Below, in pieces: positions 32,827 to 41,327 of a stretch of 64,000 nucleotides of DNA; the stretch's first letter is position 1, and each line of letters opens with the position of its first letter. The DNA is from Saccharothrix tamanrassetensis (GTDB lineage: Bacteria > Actinomycetota > Actinomycetes > Mycobacteriales > Pseudonocardiaceae): the NCBI RefSeq assembly GCF_014203665.1, contig NZ_JACHJN010000001.1, forward strand, positions 930,001 through 994,000, read 5' to 3'. Below the pieces are notes generated by a model, which was given only the letters and a program-made list of their open reading frames with translations, was not told where the DNA came from and searched no databases. The translations under genes and the position numbers were made by a program.

Positions 32827-34269
32827 TCAGGCCAGCTCCTCCGGCGAGGCGTCCCGCGCGCAGCGGAACCCGGCGAAGATCTGCCGCCGGATCGGGTAGT
32901 CCCAGTTGCGGAACGTGGAGCGCACCGCCGACCGGTCGGTGCCGAACGACCCGCCGCGCAGCACCTTGTAGTCGGGGCCGAAGAACACCTGCGAGTACTC
33001 GGCGTAGGGGAACACCTCGAACCCGCCGTAGCCGCGGAAGTCCGAGCTGGTCCACTCCCACACGTCGCCGATCAGCTGGTGCACGCCCAACGGCGACGCG
33101 CCCGCCGGGTACGCGCCCACCGGTGCGGGCGACAGGTGCCGCTGGTCGAGGTTCGCGTGCGCCCCGGTCGGCTCCTCATCGCCCCACGGGTAGCGCCGCG
33201 ACCGGCCGCTCGCCGGGTCGAACCGGGCCGCTTTCTCCCACTCCACCTCGGTCGGCAGCCGCTTGCCCGCCCACTTCGCGTAGGCCTCGGCCTCGTAGAA
33301 GCAGACGTGCACCACGGGCTGGTCGGCCTCCAGCGGCGCGGTCACGCCGAACGCGGTGCGCAACCACTGGTCGCCCTCGCGCACCCAGAACCGCGGCGCG
33401 ACGAGGGACGCCTTCCGCACGTGCGCCCAGCCGGCGTCGGACCACCAGCGCGGGTCGCGGTACCCGCCGTCATCGACGAATGCCGCGTACGCCCCGTTGG
33501 TCACCGGGGTGGTGTCGATGAAGTACGGGTCGGTGGACGCCTGGTGCGCGGGCCGCTCGTTGTCCAGGGCCCACGCCTCGGTGGAGGTGCCCATGGTGAA
33601 CGGGCCGCCGGGCACCAGCACCTCAGCCGGGCCGACCGGTCCGCCGCGCGGCGGTGGGGACGCGTCCAGCACGGGTGGTCCGACCCGGAGCTGGTGGGTG
33701 GCCAGCATGGTCTCGTCGTGCTGCTGCTCGTGCTGCACGATCATGCCGAACGCGAACCCGCCGTCGAGGAGTCTGCCGCCTTCCAACGGGCTGGTCTCCA
33801 GCACGTCGAACACCTTGTCCCGCACCTCGCCCACGTAGCGGCGGGCTTCGGCCGGTCCGAGCAGCGGCAGTTCCGGCCGTGCCGAGCGGGCGTGCTTGAA
33901 CGCGTCGTAGAGCTCGTCGATGTCCTGGCGCACCGGCTCGCGCCCGCCGACGTCGCGGACCAGCCAGAGCTCCTCCTGGTTGCCGATGTGCGCGAGGTCC
34001 CACACCAGCGGGGACATCAGCTTGGAGTGCTGGCGCACCAGGTCGTGGTCGTCCACCGCGTCGATGAGCGCGACGCTGCGCTGCCGCGCCCTGGCGAGCT
34101 GGGTCGCGACCCGGTCGCGGATGCCTTCCACCCCGGAGTCCCGGTCGATGCCGGTGCCGGCGCTGTCGTGGTCGCTGTGATCACGGCCGGCGCGGTCGGT
34201 GCGGTTGTGGTCGGTGCGGCTGTGGTCGGTGCGGCTGTGGTCGGTGCGGCTGTGGTCGGTGCTGGTCAT
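32827..34269 (-). CDS. egtB: hercynine oxygenase
   Basis: This 480-residue non-haem iron enzyme joins hercynine to gamma-glutamylcysteine using oxygen. A DinB-like N-terminal domain carries the iron histidines His94 (LAHIGNQEE) and His180/His184 (VQHEQQHDETM); an FGE-sulfatase domain follows (VPGGPFTMGTS through LRGGSFGTDRSAVRSTFRNW). The first 45 residues are odd: a low-complexity run of DHSRT pentapeptides encoded by four 15-base repeats. It starts at ATG 34269, overlapping egtA by four bases. A later start beyond the repeats is possible, but no clear one is seen. Confidence 0.94.
   Translation of the reverse strand: MTSTDHSRTDHSRTDHSRTDHNRTDRAGRDHSDHDSAGTGIDRDSGVEGIRDRVATQLARARQRSVALIDAVDDHDLVRQHSKLMSPLVWDLAHIGNQEELWLVRDVGGREPVRQDIDELYDAFKHARSARPELPLLGPAEARRYVGEVRDKVFDVLETSPLEGGRLLDGGFAFGMIVQHEQQHDETMLATHQLRVGPPVLDASPPPRGGPVGPAEVLVPGGPFTMGTSTEAWALDNERPAHQASTDPYFIDTTPVTNGAYAAFVDDGGYRDPRWWSDAGWAHVRKASLVAPRFWVREGDQWLRTAFGVTAPLEADQPVVHVCFYEAEAYAKWAGKRLPTEVEWEKAARFDPASGRSRRYPWGDEEPTGAHANLDQRHLSPAPVGAYPAGASPLGVHQLIGDVWEWTSSDFRGYGGFEVFPYAEYSQVFFGPDYKVLRGGSFGTDRSAVRSTFRNWDYPIRRQIFAGFRCARDASPEELA
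34199..34258. repeat. four 15-base tandem repeats inside egtB 5' end
   Basis: Units GTGCGG(T/C)TGTGGTCG begin at 34199, 34214, 34229 and 34244; the last three are identical. They encode the DHSRT/DHNRT repeats at the EgtB N terminus. Confidence 0.92.
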
Positions 34270-35504
34270 GAACGGCCCCCTCCGGTCTTCTCAGCGAGCG
34301 TGCGGTGCAGTTCCTCCGCGATGGCATCGGTCTGGTCGATGGACAGGTCGGTGTTGGGCAGCGCCGCGCAGCCCAGCTCCACCACGTCGCGCGCCGCACG
34401 GGCGAGCACCGGGTCGGCCAGGCCGTAGCGCGCGGCGGTGAGCCACCGGCCCGCCGCGGTCTCGGTGGCCGCCAGCGCTCCGTCCACCACGGACTGGTCG
34501 CTGAACAGCGCGGCCAGCAACACCACGGGTGGCAGCCAACGGCCGTCCGGCGGCGTGTCCAGGTAGCGGACCTCCAGGTAGCCGCGCGGGCGCACCGGCG
34601 GGAACTGCAAGGTCAGGTGATAGTCCAGGTCGTCGGCCGTGGGCCGGGTCTCCAACGCGCCGTCGATCCAGTCGGCGAACGTCAGGCGACGCGGCGGCAG
34701 CCAGCTCGAACCCGGTCTTCGCACCACGATCACCGGTGTGTCGAGCACCCGTCGCGCCCACGCCCCCGCCGGGTCCGCGCACACCGCCGCCGGGCGGGTG
34801 CGCACGGGATCGGTGGCGTAGAGGGTGCGCATCCGGGCACTGGCCCAGTCGGTGCGCCGGCCGCCGACGCCGGGCGAGTTGGCGAACAGCGCGGTGAGCA
34901 CCGGACCCAGCGCGTGCACGGCCGCCCACCGCGACGAGAGGTGCTCCGCTTGGCCGAAGTCCAGGCACACCTGGAGTCCGGCGGTGCTGCACATCATCGT
35001 GATGCCCTCCGGCCCGATGGGCGCGAAGGCGTGCTCCATGGCCGCATAGCGCGGCACCTGGAGCATCCTGCGTGGGGGGCGGTGCGGATCAGCGCCGCGG
35101 TGCCCGAGCACCAGGCCCGCGGGTTCCAGCAGGCCGGTGAGGTGGTCGATGTCCGCCGCGACGGTCTTGAGCAGCTCGGTCAGCGAGCCGCTGGGCGGGG
35201 TGGAGATCTCCACCTGGCCGCCGGGTTCGACGGTGAGGGGGGTGCCGCCGGGCAGCGGTTGCTGGGGGCTGTCGGCGACCAGGGTGGGAGGGGCGTGTCG
35301 GCCCAGTGCTGCGGCGAGGGCGTTCTGGTCGAGCGGTTTCGCCGGGTCTTCTCGGTGGTGGACGGTCCATTCCAGTTCGACGCCGAGCAGCCTCGGTGGA
35401 CCGTGCTTGAAGCAGACCGAGGCGACGTAGGCCTCGGCCTCCCGGCGGTCCCGGAAGACCGCCGGAGTCGGCCCCGGAGCCGGAGCATTGCGGACGGTAG
35501 TCAA
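34266..35504 (-). CDS. egtA: glutamate-cysteine ligase for ergothioneine
   Basis: This 412-residue ATP-dependent ligase makes gamma-glutamylcysteine, the sulfur donor for EgtB. Marks of the GshA2-like EgtA family are LLGVELEWTVHH, VEPGGQVEISTPP, AAMEHAFAPIGPEGITMMCSTAGLQ and YLEVRYLDTPPDG. The start is a TTG at 35504 with GGGGAG eight bases upstream; the nearby ATG is followed at once by a stop. It is the first gene of the egt operon, reading leftward. Confidence 0.94.
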   Translation of the reverse strand: MTTVRNAPAPGPTPAVFRDRREAEAYVASVCFKHGPPRLLGVELEWTVHHREDPAKPLDQNALAAALGRHAPPTLVADSPQQPLPGGTPLTVEPGGQVEISTPPSGSLTELLKTVAADIDHLTGLLEPAGLVLGHRGADPHRPPRRMLQVPRYAAMEHAFAPIGPEGITMMCSTAGLQVCLDFGQAEHLSSRWAAVHALGPVLTALFANSPGVGGRRTDWASARMRTLYATDPVRTRPAAVCADPAGAWARRVLDTPVIVVRRPGSSWLPPRRLTFADWIDGALETRPTADDLDYHLTLQFPPVRPRGYLEVRYLDTPPDGRWLPPVVLLAALFSDQSVVDGALAATETAAGRWLTAARYGLADPVLARAARDVVELGCAALPNTDLSIDQTDAIAEELHRTLAEKTGGGRS

Positions 35505-35529
35505 TTTACATACTCCCCGTGATCATCCT

Positions 35530-35542
35530 CGTCGATTCGACG
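35530..35542. promoter_or_regulatory. 13-base palindrome upstream of egtA
   Basis: CGTCGATTCGACG has six-base arms around a central T, 26 bases before the egtA start codon. It is a possible operator; the regulator is unknown. Confidence 0.3.
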
Positions 35543-35713
35543 CTACACGGGGGTACCGACACACGCACGCCTTCAAAACCCTTACGGACCAACGACATGA
35601 GGTCTTCTCCGCCGGTACGCGGAGTGGTTCCGGGCAGTTCGGCCGTCCACGGCCACGAGGTTGACCTGGCAGTACTTCATCTCGGGCGGACTGCGACGGA
35701 CCGGACGACCTTC

Positions 35714-35830
35714 AGCCCCCGAACTCCGAGGGCCCACGGCCTGCCCTGCGAGTCGAAGTCCGCGCCCTGCACGTTGCGATGGCCGTAGCTCCAGACCGCC
35801 ACCGGGCTCGGTCCAATCCGTTGTTTGTCG
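35714..35830 (-). pseudogene. remnant of PQQ-dependent sugar dehydrogenase
   Basis: Read on the complement, about 35 codons translate as VWSYGHRNVQGADFDSQGRP, followed after a one-base frameshift by SEFGG and a stop. This is the signature of glucose/sorbosone dehydrogenases (GHRNxQGLAxDxxGRLWxSEFG), in which the His-Arg-Asn site lies near the cofactor. Nothing of the remaining roughly 300 residues of the family is present on either side, so it is an isolated fossil piece and not a working gene. Confidence 0.72.
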
Positions 35831-35981
35831 TAGGCGGTGCACGGGAATGGCACCTTTGCGGTGAGCGCCGGTGCGGGCGCGGGTGTGGCGTCTCTCCGGA
35901 TTGTTCACGAGTTGTTTATCTACGTGCCTGGGCCGAGCGTGAACAACTTGGCTTCGTTATGCATGGAACCACACCAGTGCG

Positions 35982-36854
35982 ATGAATCGAGGGCGGATGA
36001 ACGCGACCGTGGGGTGGCTCTTGAGCGTCTGCGTCTGTGTGGTGCTGGCGGCATCCTGCGCCACGAACCAAAATCCGTCGCCGGCAACCGAGCCGCTGGA
36101 CTCGGCCGAGCAGAGCTTGCTGCATCAAGCCGAGGAGATTCTGATGCGCGCCTGTATGGCCGACAACGGGTTCAGCTACGCCGTAGTGCCCGAGCAGCCA
36201 ATGCCGTTCTACAAGCGATTCCCCTATGTGGTCGATGACGAGACGTGGGCACGTGACCACGGTTTTGGCAACGCGCTGCGTCGCGAACTGAAGGAGCAGG
36301 ACGACCCCAACCAGCGGTACTACGACGCTCTGCCCGAATCGGAACTGGCGAAGGCGTTGGTCGCAGCCAACGGGCCGAGTCCGGACGGTCTGACAGCGAT
36401 CTCGCCGACAGGTGTCCAGATCACCCGCAGCGACCGCAGTTGCACCTCCCAAGCCGAACGCAAGCTCTACGGCGACCTGCAGACGTGGTTCCAGGCCATG
36501 ACCGTGACCGACGCTCTGCCGATCGCCCGGCGGGAACAGGTGGTCGCGGACACGCGATACCGGGTGGCTGTGGCGGGGTGGGCGCGCTGCATGGCCGAAC
36601 GCGGTTACGACTACGCCGATCCCGGCAGGCTGCACGACGCGTTCCGCGCCGAGGGCCCGGAGGAGATCGCAGCCGCGACCACCGAGGTCATCTGCGGGCG
36701 GATCACCGGATTCGCCGCCGTGGCGCGAGAACTGGATGCCCAGTACGAGGACCGGCAACGCGAGCAGTACCGGACCGAGATCGCGGACCGGCTCCGACTG
36801 GAGCGCGCCGCGCTGCCCACGGCCCTTGTGGCTGTCGAGCACGGCGCCCGCTGA
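35982..36854 (+). CDS. secreted lipoprotein of unknown function
   Basis: This 290-residue protein has a lipoprotein signal: hydrophobic LLSVCVCVVLAASC with the lipobox LAAS-C at about residue 26. The mature part is mostly helical and charged, with LLHQAEEILMRACMADNGF and later VAVAGWARCMAERGYDYADPG, a Cys-Met/Gly-Tyr pattern I have seen repeated in actinomycete lipoproteins of unknown role. It starts at ATG 35982 or 35997. It ends 33 bases before the next secreted-protein gene, so the two may share a transcript. Confidence 0.7.
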   Translation: MNRGRMNATVGWLLSVCVCVVLAASCATNQNPSPATEPLDSAEQSLLHQAEEILMRACMADNGFSYAVVPEQPMPFYKRFPYVVDDETWARDHGFGNALRRELKEQDDPNQRYYDALPESELAKALVAANGPSPDGLTAISPTGVQITRSDRSCTSQAERKLYGDLQTWFQAMTVTDALPIARREQVVADTRYRVAVAGWARCMAERGYDYADPGRLHDAFRAEGPEEIAAATTEVICGRITGFAAVARELDAQYEDRQREQYRTEIADRLRLERAALPTALVAVEHGAR

Positions 36855-36887
36855 ACCTCCGATCACGCTGATCGCAGGAAACGAAAG

Positions 36888-37364
36888 GTGAGAACTGTGC
36901 GGAGAACACTTTCTGTCGTGACGGCCGTTATCGGCCTTGGTCTGGCAATGACGCCGTCGGCCCAAGCGGAGGAGCAGCCGCCGGCCCAGTCCTCCGCCGA
37001 GGGGCGGGCGATGGCCGAGCCGGATGGTCTGCTGCACGTGTGGGAGCACCCGTTCGCGGGAGCGGGCGGCGCCCACTGCACGTGGGCCGGGAAAGCAAAC
37101 AATTGGGGAGTCTGCAAGAACAAGGGCTCGGACATCTGGAACAACGGCAAGCCCGAAGCCCACGACGACGTCTGGCTGCACTGGGACGTCAACAACACCG
37201 GCGCCTTCGTGTGCATCGGCCGCGGCACGTCCTGGAGCAACCTCACCAGGCAAGATCCGCCGCCCGCGAACGCTCAGCGGATCACGTTCTGGGCCAACAC
37301 GGGCGCCGGATCCGGTCAGCCTATCGCCGACAACGTCGCGTCATCCGAGTGGGGCAGCTGCTGA
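36888..37364 (+). CDS. secreted small protein, peptidase-inhibitor I36-like
   Basis: This 158-residue protein starts at GTG 36888 (another GTG at 36897). The signal peptide (LSVVTAVIGLGLAMTPSAQA) is cut near residue 27. The mature domain is a small Trp/Gly/Asn-rich beta fold, with HCTWAGKANNWGVCKNKGS, WLHWDVNNTGAFVCIGRG and four cysteines. This resembles the beta/gamma-crystallin-like fold of the I36 Streptomyces metalloproteinase-inhibitor family; the match is by pattern only. It follows the lipoprotein gene closely on the same strand. Confidence 0.6.
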   Translation: MRTVRRTLSVVTAVIGLGLAMTPSAQAEEQPPAQSSAEGRAMAEPDGLLHVWEHPFAGAGGAHCTWAGKANNWGVCKNKGSDIWNNGKPEAHDDVWLHWDVNNTGAFVCIGRGTSWSNLTRQDPPPANAQRITFWANTGAGSGQPIADNVASSEWGSC

Positions 37365-37392
37365 CGCGGGCGTCAAGGCGTGCGGAGATCGT

Positions 37393-37980
37393 TCACCGGA
37401 CGATCTCCGCACGGGCGGCGAAGGCGCTCCGCGAGTCCTCGGCGGTCAGCGCACATCTGCGGAGCACGGCCACCGCCTCCTGGTAGCGGGCCACCACGTC
37501 GAAGCGCTCGGACAGCGCCTCGGTGTGCACGGCCGGGCCGCCCACGGCGAAGCGGAGCAGGGTGAACGAGTGGCGGAACTCGGCCCGCGCGCCCGCCGTG
37601 AACGGCACCAGGCGGACGTCGCCGTGGTGGACCAGGTGCCGGAGCTGCGCGCGCAGCACGGCCCGGTCGCCCACCCACGCGTGCAGGGCCGTCTCGTGCA
37701 CGAAGAACTCGCACGCGGGCGGCAGGTGCCGGCGCAGGACGTCCCGGCGGTCCGGGTCCGTGCCCAGGACGGCCGCGTACTCCGGGGTCTGGAGCAGCGC
37801 GGGCACGGCCAGCGTGTCGTACGACACGATCTCGGTCGCCCGGCGCTCCGCCGCGCGCAGCGCCTCCGGGCCGTCCGGATCGACGTGGTCGTAGTGCGCC
37901 AGCCGGACCAGGTCGATCAGGTCGATGCCCCGCCGCACGCCGTCCACCTGCGAGAGCCGTCCCAGCCGGATGTCCTTCAC
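37393..37980 (-). CDS. DUF5753 regulator lacking its HTH
   Basis: This 195-residue protein starts at GTG 37980. It matches the C-terminal DUF5753 sensor part of actinomycete XRE-type regulators: ATEIVSYDTLAVPALLQTPE, FFVHETALHAWVGDRAVLRAQL and VRLVPFTAGAR. Full proteins have about 70 more N-terminal residues with a helix-turn-helix. Here only the tail of that domain (LSQVDGVRRGIDLIDLVRLA) remains. Extending to 38037 does not restore it. It may be a decayed regulator or a DNA-binding-deficient partner. No DUF397 partner gene is adjacent. Confidence 0.72.
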   Translation of the reverse strand: MKDIRLGRLSQVDGVRRGIDLIDLVRLAHYDHVDPDGPEALRAAERRATEIVSYDTLAVPALLQTPEYAAVLGTDPDRRDVLRRHLPPACEFFVHETALHAWVGDRAVLRAQLRHLVHHGDVRLVPFTAGARAEFRHSFTLLRFAVGGPAVHTEALSERFDVVARYQEAVAVLRRCALTAEDSRSAFAARAEIVR

Positions 37981-38034
37981 GGTGCGCCACCGTAGTGCGG
38001 CCGGTCCGGCGGTTCGAGCGGGGAAGGCGAAGAT

Positions 38035-38080
38035 CACTCCAAAGTGGAGTGCGACAAATCCGTACGTACTGATTGGATTT
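38035..38080. promoter_or_regulatory. operator-like repeats upstream of tetR
   Basis: CACTCC-AAAGT-GGAGTG (38035-38051) is an inverted repeat with six-base arms. A second pair, AAATCC (38056-38061) and GGATTT (38075-38080), encloses GTACGTAC. Both lie within 75 bases of the TetR start, a typical place for autorepression. Confidence 0.45.
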
Positions 38081-38108
38081 CCGCGGCGCGCCCTGGCAAC
38101 ATCGACCG

Positions 38109-38699
38109 GTGCCCAGGGTGAGCCAGGACCACCTCGATGCCCGCCGCCGCCAGATCCTGGACGGCGCCCGTGCGTGTTTCGCGCGCCACGGCTACGAGGG
38201 AGCCACCGTACGCCGCCTGGAAGAGGCTACCGGGCTTTCCAGGGGCGCGATCTTCCACCACTTCCGGGACAAGGAGTCGCTGTTCCTCGCCCTCGCCGAG
38301 GACGACGCGCTCCGGATGGCCGACGTGGTCGCCCGACAGGGCCTGGTGCAGGTGATGCGGGACCTGCTGTCCGCGCCCGAACCGGACGCCGAGCACCCGG
38401 CGGACTGGCTGGGCACCCGGTTGGAGGTGTCCCGCCGGCTGCGCACCGACCCCGAGTTCCGGGGGCGCTGGGCGGAGCGGTCGCGGCAGCTCACCGACGC
38501 GACCCGGCAGCGGCTGGTGCGCCAGCGCGAAGCCGGGAACCTGCGCGACGACGTGGACATCGACGTGCTGACGTCGTTCCTGGAGCTGGTGCTGGAAGGC
38601 CTGGTGTCGCACCTCGCGATGGGGCTGCCCGCCGACGACCTGGAGCCCGTGCTCGACCTGGTGGAGGAGACCGTGCGCCGGCACCGCCGGACCGGCTGA
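38109..38699 (+). CDS. TetR-family transcriptional regulator
   Basis: This 196-residue protein starts at GTG 38109. The N-terminal HTH is classical: RRQILDGARACFARHGYEG, ATVRRLEEATGLSRGAIFHHF and RDKESLFLALAED. The C-terminal ligand-binding part is helical. It is followed directly by the remnant of an MFS transporter, which was probably its target; tetR and exporter pairs are common. With the exporter broken, its present target is unclear. Inverted repeats upstream suggest self-regulation. Confidence 0.88.
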   Translation: MPRVSQDHLDARRRQILDGARACFARHGYEGATVRRLEEATGLSRGAIFHHFRDKESLFLALAEDDALRMADVVARQGLVQVMRDLLSAPEPDAEHPADWLGTRLEVSRRLRTDPEFRGRWAERSRQLTDATRQRLVRQREAGNLRDDVDIDVLTSFLELVLEGLVSHLAMGLPADDLEPVLDLVEETVRRHRRTG

Positions 38700-38943
38700 C
38701 GGCCGCTACCTCGTCGTGGCGGGGCTCGCCAGGCTCTCGGACGAGATGGTGGGCGTGGCCGTGGTGCTGCTGGTGTTCGCCCGCAACGGGTCGGCGGCGC
38801 TGTCCGGCGCGGTGGGCGGGGCGCTGGTGGTCCGGCTCCACCCGTCCGTGGTGATCTTGCTGGTGGCGGTGGCGCAGTGGGTCGCCGCCACGCTCGGAGT
38901 AATCGCGGCGAGACCGTCGAAAGCCGTTCGGGTGACCCCATAG
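38698..38943 (+). pseudogene. remnant of MFS transporter
   Basis: The frame reads GRYLVVAGLARLSDEMVGVA and VVLLVFARNGSAALSGAVGG, which is the first helix of actinomycete MFS exporters. It then passes within a few codons to VRLHPSVVILLVAVAQWVAA, which looks like the last helices and tail, ending at TAG 38943. About 300 residues of the transporter body are gone, while the frame is kept. There is no start codon before GTG 38716. This looks like a deletion product next to its tetR regulator. Confidence 0.72.
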
Positions 38944-38953
38944 GATCACCGAC

Positions 38954-39379
38954 ATGGCTGACCCGCGACCTGCCCACGTGCACCGGGTGCGGGTGCGCCC
39001 GGTCGACTGCGACCGGCAGGGGATCGTGCACGCGTCCCGCTACCCGGTGTTCTTCGAGGCGGCGATGGTGGAGACGCTGCGGTCGCTGCTCGGCTCGTAC
39101 CGGGAGCTGGAGAAGCACGGCATCGACTTCGTGGTGGCCGAGACCTCCATCCGCTACCTGAGCCCGGCCCGGTTCGACGACCTGCTGCGCGTCAACGTCC
39201 GGGTGCGCACGCTCGGCACCACGACGTTGACCATGGGTTTCGACGCCGACGTGGACGGAACCCCGATCGCCACCGGCTGGAACCGATACGTGTCGATCGG
39301 GACACCGGAACTGCGCAACACGCCCATCCCGGAAGACTTCCGCCGGCTGTTCGAACCGCGTCGGCCGGCGAAGCGCTAG
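38954..39379 (+). CDS. acyl-CoA thioesterase, 4HBT hotdog fold
   Basis: This 141-residue hotdog thioesterase matches the YbgC/FadM-type 4-hydroxybenzoyl-CoA thioesterase family. The active-site helix is VRPVDCDRQGIVHASRYPVF, with the catalytic aspartate in the VDCDRQGIVH stretch, and strands FVVAETSIRYLSPARFDD and TTLTMGFDADVDG follow. It hydrolyses acyl-CoA; the chain specificity is unknown. It starts at ATG 38954, 11 bases after the MFS remnant, so it may once have been in that transcript. Confidence 0.85.
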   Translation: MADPRPAHVHRVRVRPVDCDRQGIVHASRYPVFFEAAMVETLRSLLGSYRELEKHGIDFVVAETSIRYLSPARFDDLLRVNVRVRTLGTTTLTMGFDADVDGTPIATGWNRYVSIGTPELRNTPIPEDFRRLFEPRRPAKR

Positions 39380-39702
39380 GCGGCCGCGGCGCCGGCACAG
39401 TCCGCGCTGCTGCCTCGGCACGCGGCGGGCGGGCAGTGCGGGCGGTGACCGAAACCGCCGACGGGGGCGGCTGGGTTCCCGGTGGCGACCGGTATGGCGG
39501 AAAATCGCCCGATAGTGGAAACCATCAGCTGATCCACAGGAATGTGCGGCATCCTGGAAGGCGCGCGAGGCCGACCCGCCGCACCGCCGCCGTGGCGGGT
39601 CGCCCGCGCTTCTCCTTTTCCGCACCAGTGCGGTTTTCGGCCGTTCAAGGGGTGCGGAAAAAGAAACGTCGCCGCACTCCGCACGACCACCGCCGTCGAA
39701 CC
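39380..39702. other. intergenic stretch with terminator hairpin
   Basis: These 323 bases separate converging genes and hold no supported reading frame. Near the transporter end they contain TTTTCCGCACC (39616-39626) pairing with GGTGCGGAAAA (39651-39661), and the alternative short hairpin CCGCACCAGTGCGG followed by TTTT. Confidence 0.55.
39616..39661. terminator. terminator-like hairpin of the POT gene
   Basis: An 11-bp perfect stem with A/T-rich outer ends (TTTTCCGCACC and GGTGCGGAAAA) lies about 45 bases past the transporter stop. A nested CCGCAC/GTGCGG hairpin is a mutually exclusive alternative. Confidence 0.6.
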
Positions 39703-41178
39703 TCAGTCGACGCCTTGCATCAGCTTCTTGATGTTGTTGGTGCCCAGCGCCAGCAACAGACCCAGCACGATCGAGACACCGCCGAGCACACCGAAGTACG
39801 CCACGGCGTTCTCGTCGCTGTAGAACCGCACCACGATCGCACCCACACCCTGGCCGGCGGCCGCGGCGAGGAACCACAGGCCCATGGTCTGCGAGGCGAA
39901 CGCGCGCGGGGCGAGCTTGGTGGTCACCGACAGGCCCACCGGGGACAACAGCAGCTCGCCGGAGGTCATCACCGCGTACATGGCGATGATCCACAGGAAG
40001 CTCGCGCGCACCGCCGGGTCGCCCCCGCTGGCGATCATCATCAGCAGGTACGACAGGCCGACCAGCAGCAGCGAGTACGCGAACTTGCGCGGCGTCGGGG
40101 GCTGGCGCTTGCCGAGCTTCACCCAGAGCAGGGCGAACAGCGGCGCGAACAGGATGATCATCACCGGGTTGATGGACTGGACGAACGACGGCGGGATGTC
40201 CAGGCCGAGGAAGTGCCGGTCCAGCCGGGTGTCCGCGAACGCCGCGATCACGGTCGCGCTCTGCTCGAACAGCAGCCAGAACATGGCGGCCGCGATGAAC
40301 AGCGGGATGTAGGCGGTCAGCCGGGACCGTTCCACCGGGGTGGTCTTCGGGCTGCGCATCATCACCACGAAGTACCCGATGGGCAGCAGCACGGAGGCGA
40401 TGCTGATCAGGTTGATCACGCCCTCCGCGCCCAGCACCCCGGTGGCCACCAGGACACCGACGACGGCGACCAGGCCCAGCGTCACGGCGACGATGCGGCC
40501 CAGCACCCCGAGGCGTTCCTCGACGGGCAGCGGGTTCGGCGGCACGGCGGCCGAGGTGCCCAGGTTGCGCCGGCCGAACCGGTACGCGACCAGGCCCAGC
40601 GCCATGCCGACGGCCGCCGCGCCGAAGCCGAGGTGCCAGTCGACCTTCTCGCCGAGGGTGCCGCAGACCAGCGGCGCGAGGAAGCCCCCGAGGTTGATGC
40701 CCATGTAGAAGATCGTGAAGCCGGAGTCGCGGCGCGGGTCGTCCGACGCGTACAGCCCGCCGACCACGGTGGAGATGTTCGGCTTGAGCAGGCCGGTGCC
40801 CAGCACGATCAGGATCAGGCCGGTGTAGACGCCGGCGAGACCGATCGGCAGCGCGAGCGCGATGTGCCCGAACATGATCAGCACGCCGCCGTAGAAGACG
40901 GACCGCTGTCCGCCGAGGACCCGGTCGGCCAGCCAGCCGCCCGCCACGCCGGACATGTAGACCGACGCGCCGTAGATGGCGACGAGGCTGAGGGCGAAGC
41001 TCTTGTCCAGGCCCAGTGCGCCTTCCGCCGTGGAGCGGTAGAGGTAGTAGGCGAGGATGGCCTTCATGCCGTAGTAGGAGAAGCGCTCCCACAGTTCGGC
41101 GAAGAAGAGCGTGGACAGTCCTCGGGGGTGTCCGAAGAAGCCCTTCTGCGGGGCGGAAACCGCGCTCGTGGCGCTCAC
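39703..41178 (-). CDS. POT-family proton/oligopeptide transporter
   Basis: This 491-residue transporter has 12-14 membrane helices. The proton-coupled peptide transporter motifs are present: ELWERFSYYGMKAILAYYL (ExxER motif, proton coupling) in helix 1, GGWLADRVLGGQRSVFYGG, and GTGLLKPNISTVVGGLY, then FTIFYMGINLGGFLAPL. It imports di- and tripeptides with protons; close relatives are DtpT-like. It starts at ATG 41178. It diverges from the DinB-fold gene with 149 bases between, which should hold both promoters. Confidence 0.92.
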   Translation of the reverse strand: MSATSAVSAPQKGFFGHPRGLSTLFFAELWERFSYYGMKAILAYYLYRSTAEGALGLDKSFALSLVAIYGASVYMSGVAGGWLADRVLGGQRSVFYGGVLIMFGHIALALPIGLAGVYTGLILIVLGTGLLKPNISTVVGGLYASDDPRRDSGFTIFYMGINLGGFLAPLVCGTLGEKVDWHLGFGAAAVGMALGLVAYRFGRRNLGTSAAVPPNPLPVEERLGVLGRIVAVTLGLVAVVGVLVATGVLGAEGVINLISIASVLLPIGYFVVMMRSPKTTPVERSRLTAYIPLFIAAAMFWLLFEQSATVIAAFADTRLDRHFLGLDIPPSFVQSINPVMIILFAPLFALLWVKLGKRQPPTPRKFAYSLLLVGLSYLLMMIASGGDPAVRASFLWIIAMYAVMTSGELLLSPVGLSVTTKLAPRAFASQTMGLWFLAAAAGQGVGAIVVRFYSDENAVAYFGVLGGVSIVLGLLLALGTNNIKKLMQGVD

Positions 41179-41327
41179 TGGTTCCTCCTGGTGTCAACGA
41201 TGTCACCCACGGCGTTCCGGGTCACGTTACGCCGTACGGTCGTACTGGAAGAAATCGGCGCGCGCCACCGTGGCTCAACGCACACGTTCGGGGTGCGGTC
41301 CGGGTCGACCTTTGGTGCACTCGTGGG

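Larger units (their letters stand above)
35505..35981. other. non-coding stretch between egtA and lipoprotein gene
   Basis: These 477 bases separate divergent genes. They hold the egt promoter region, the palindrome at 35530 and a decayed fragment of a PQQ-type sugar dehydrogenase on the minus strand (listed separately). No intact gene is seen. Confidence 0.6.

Noticed and set aside
38192-41206. A 1004-residue minus-strand frame across tetR, thioesterase and POT genes
   Set aside because: It overlaps clear genes in other frames and has arginine/proline-rich composition typical of shadow frames in high-GC DNA.
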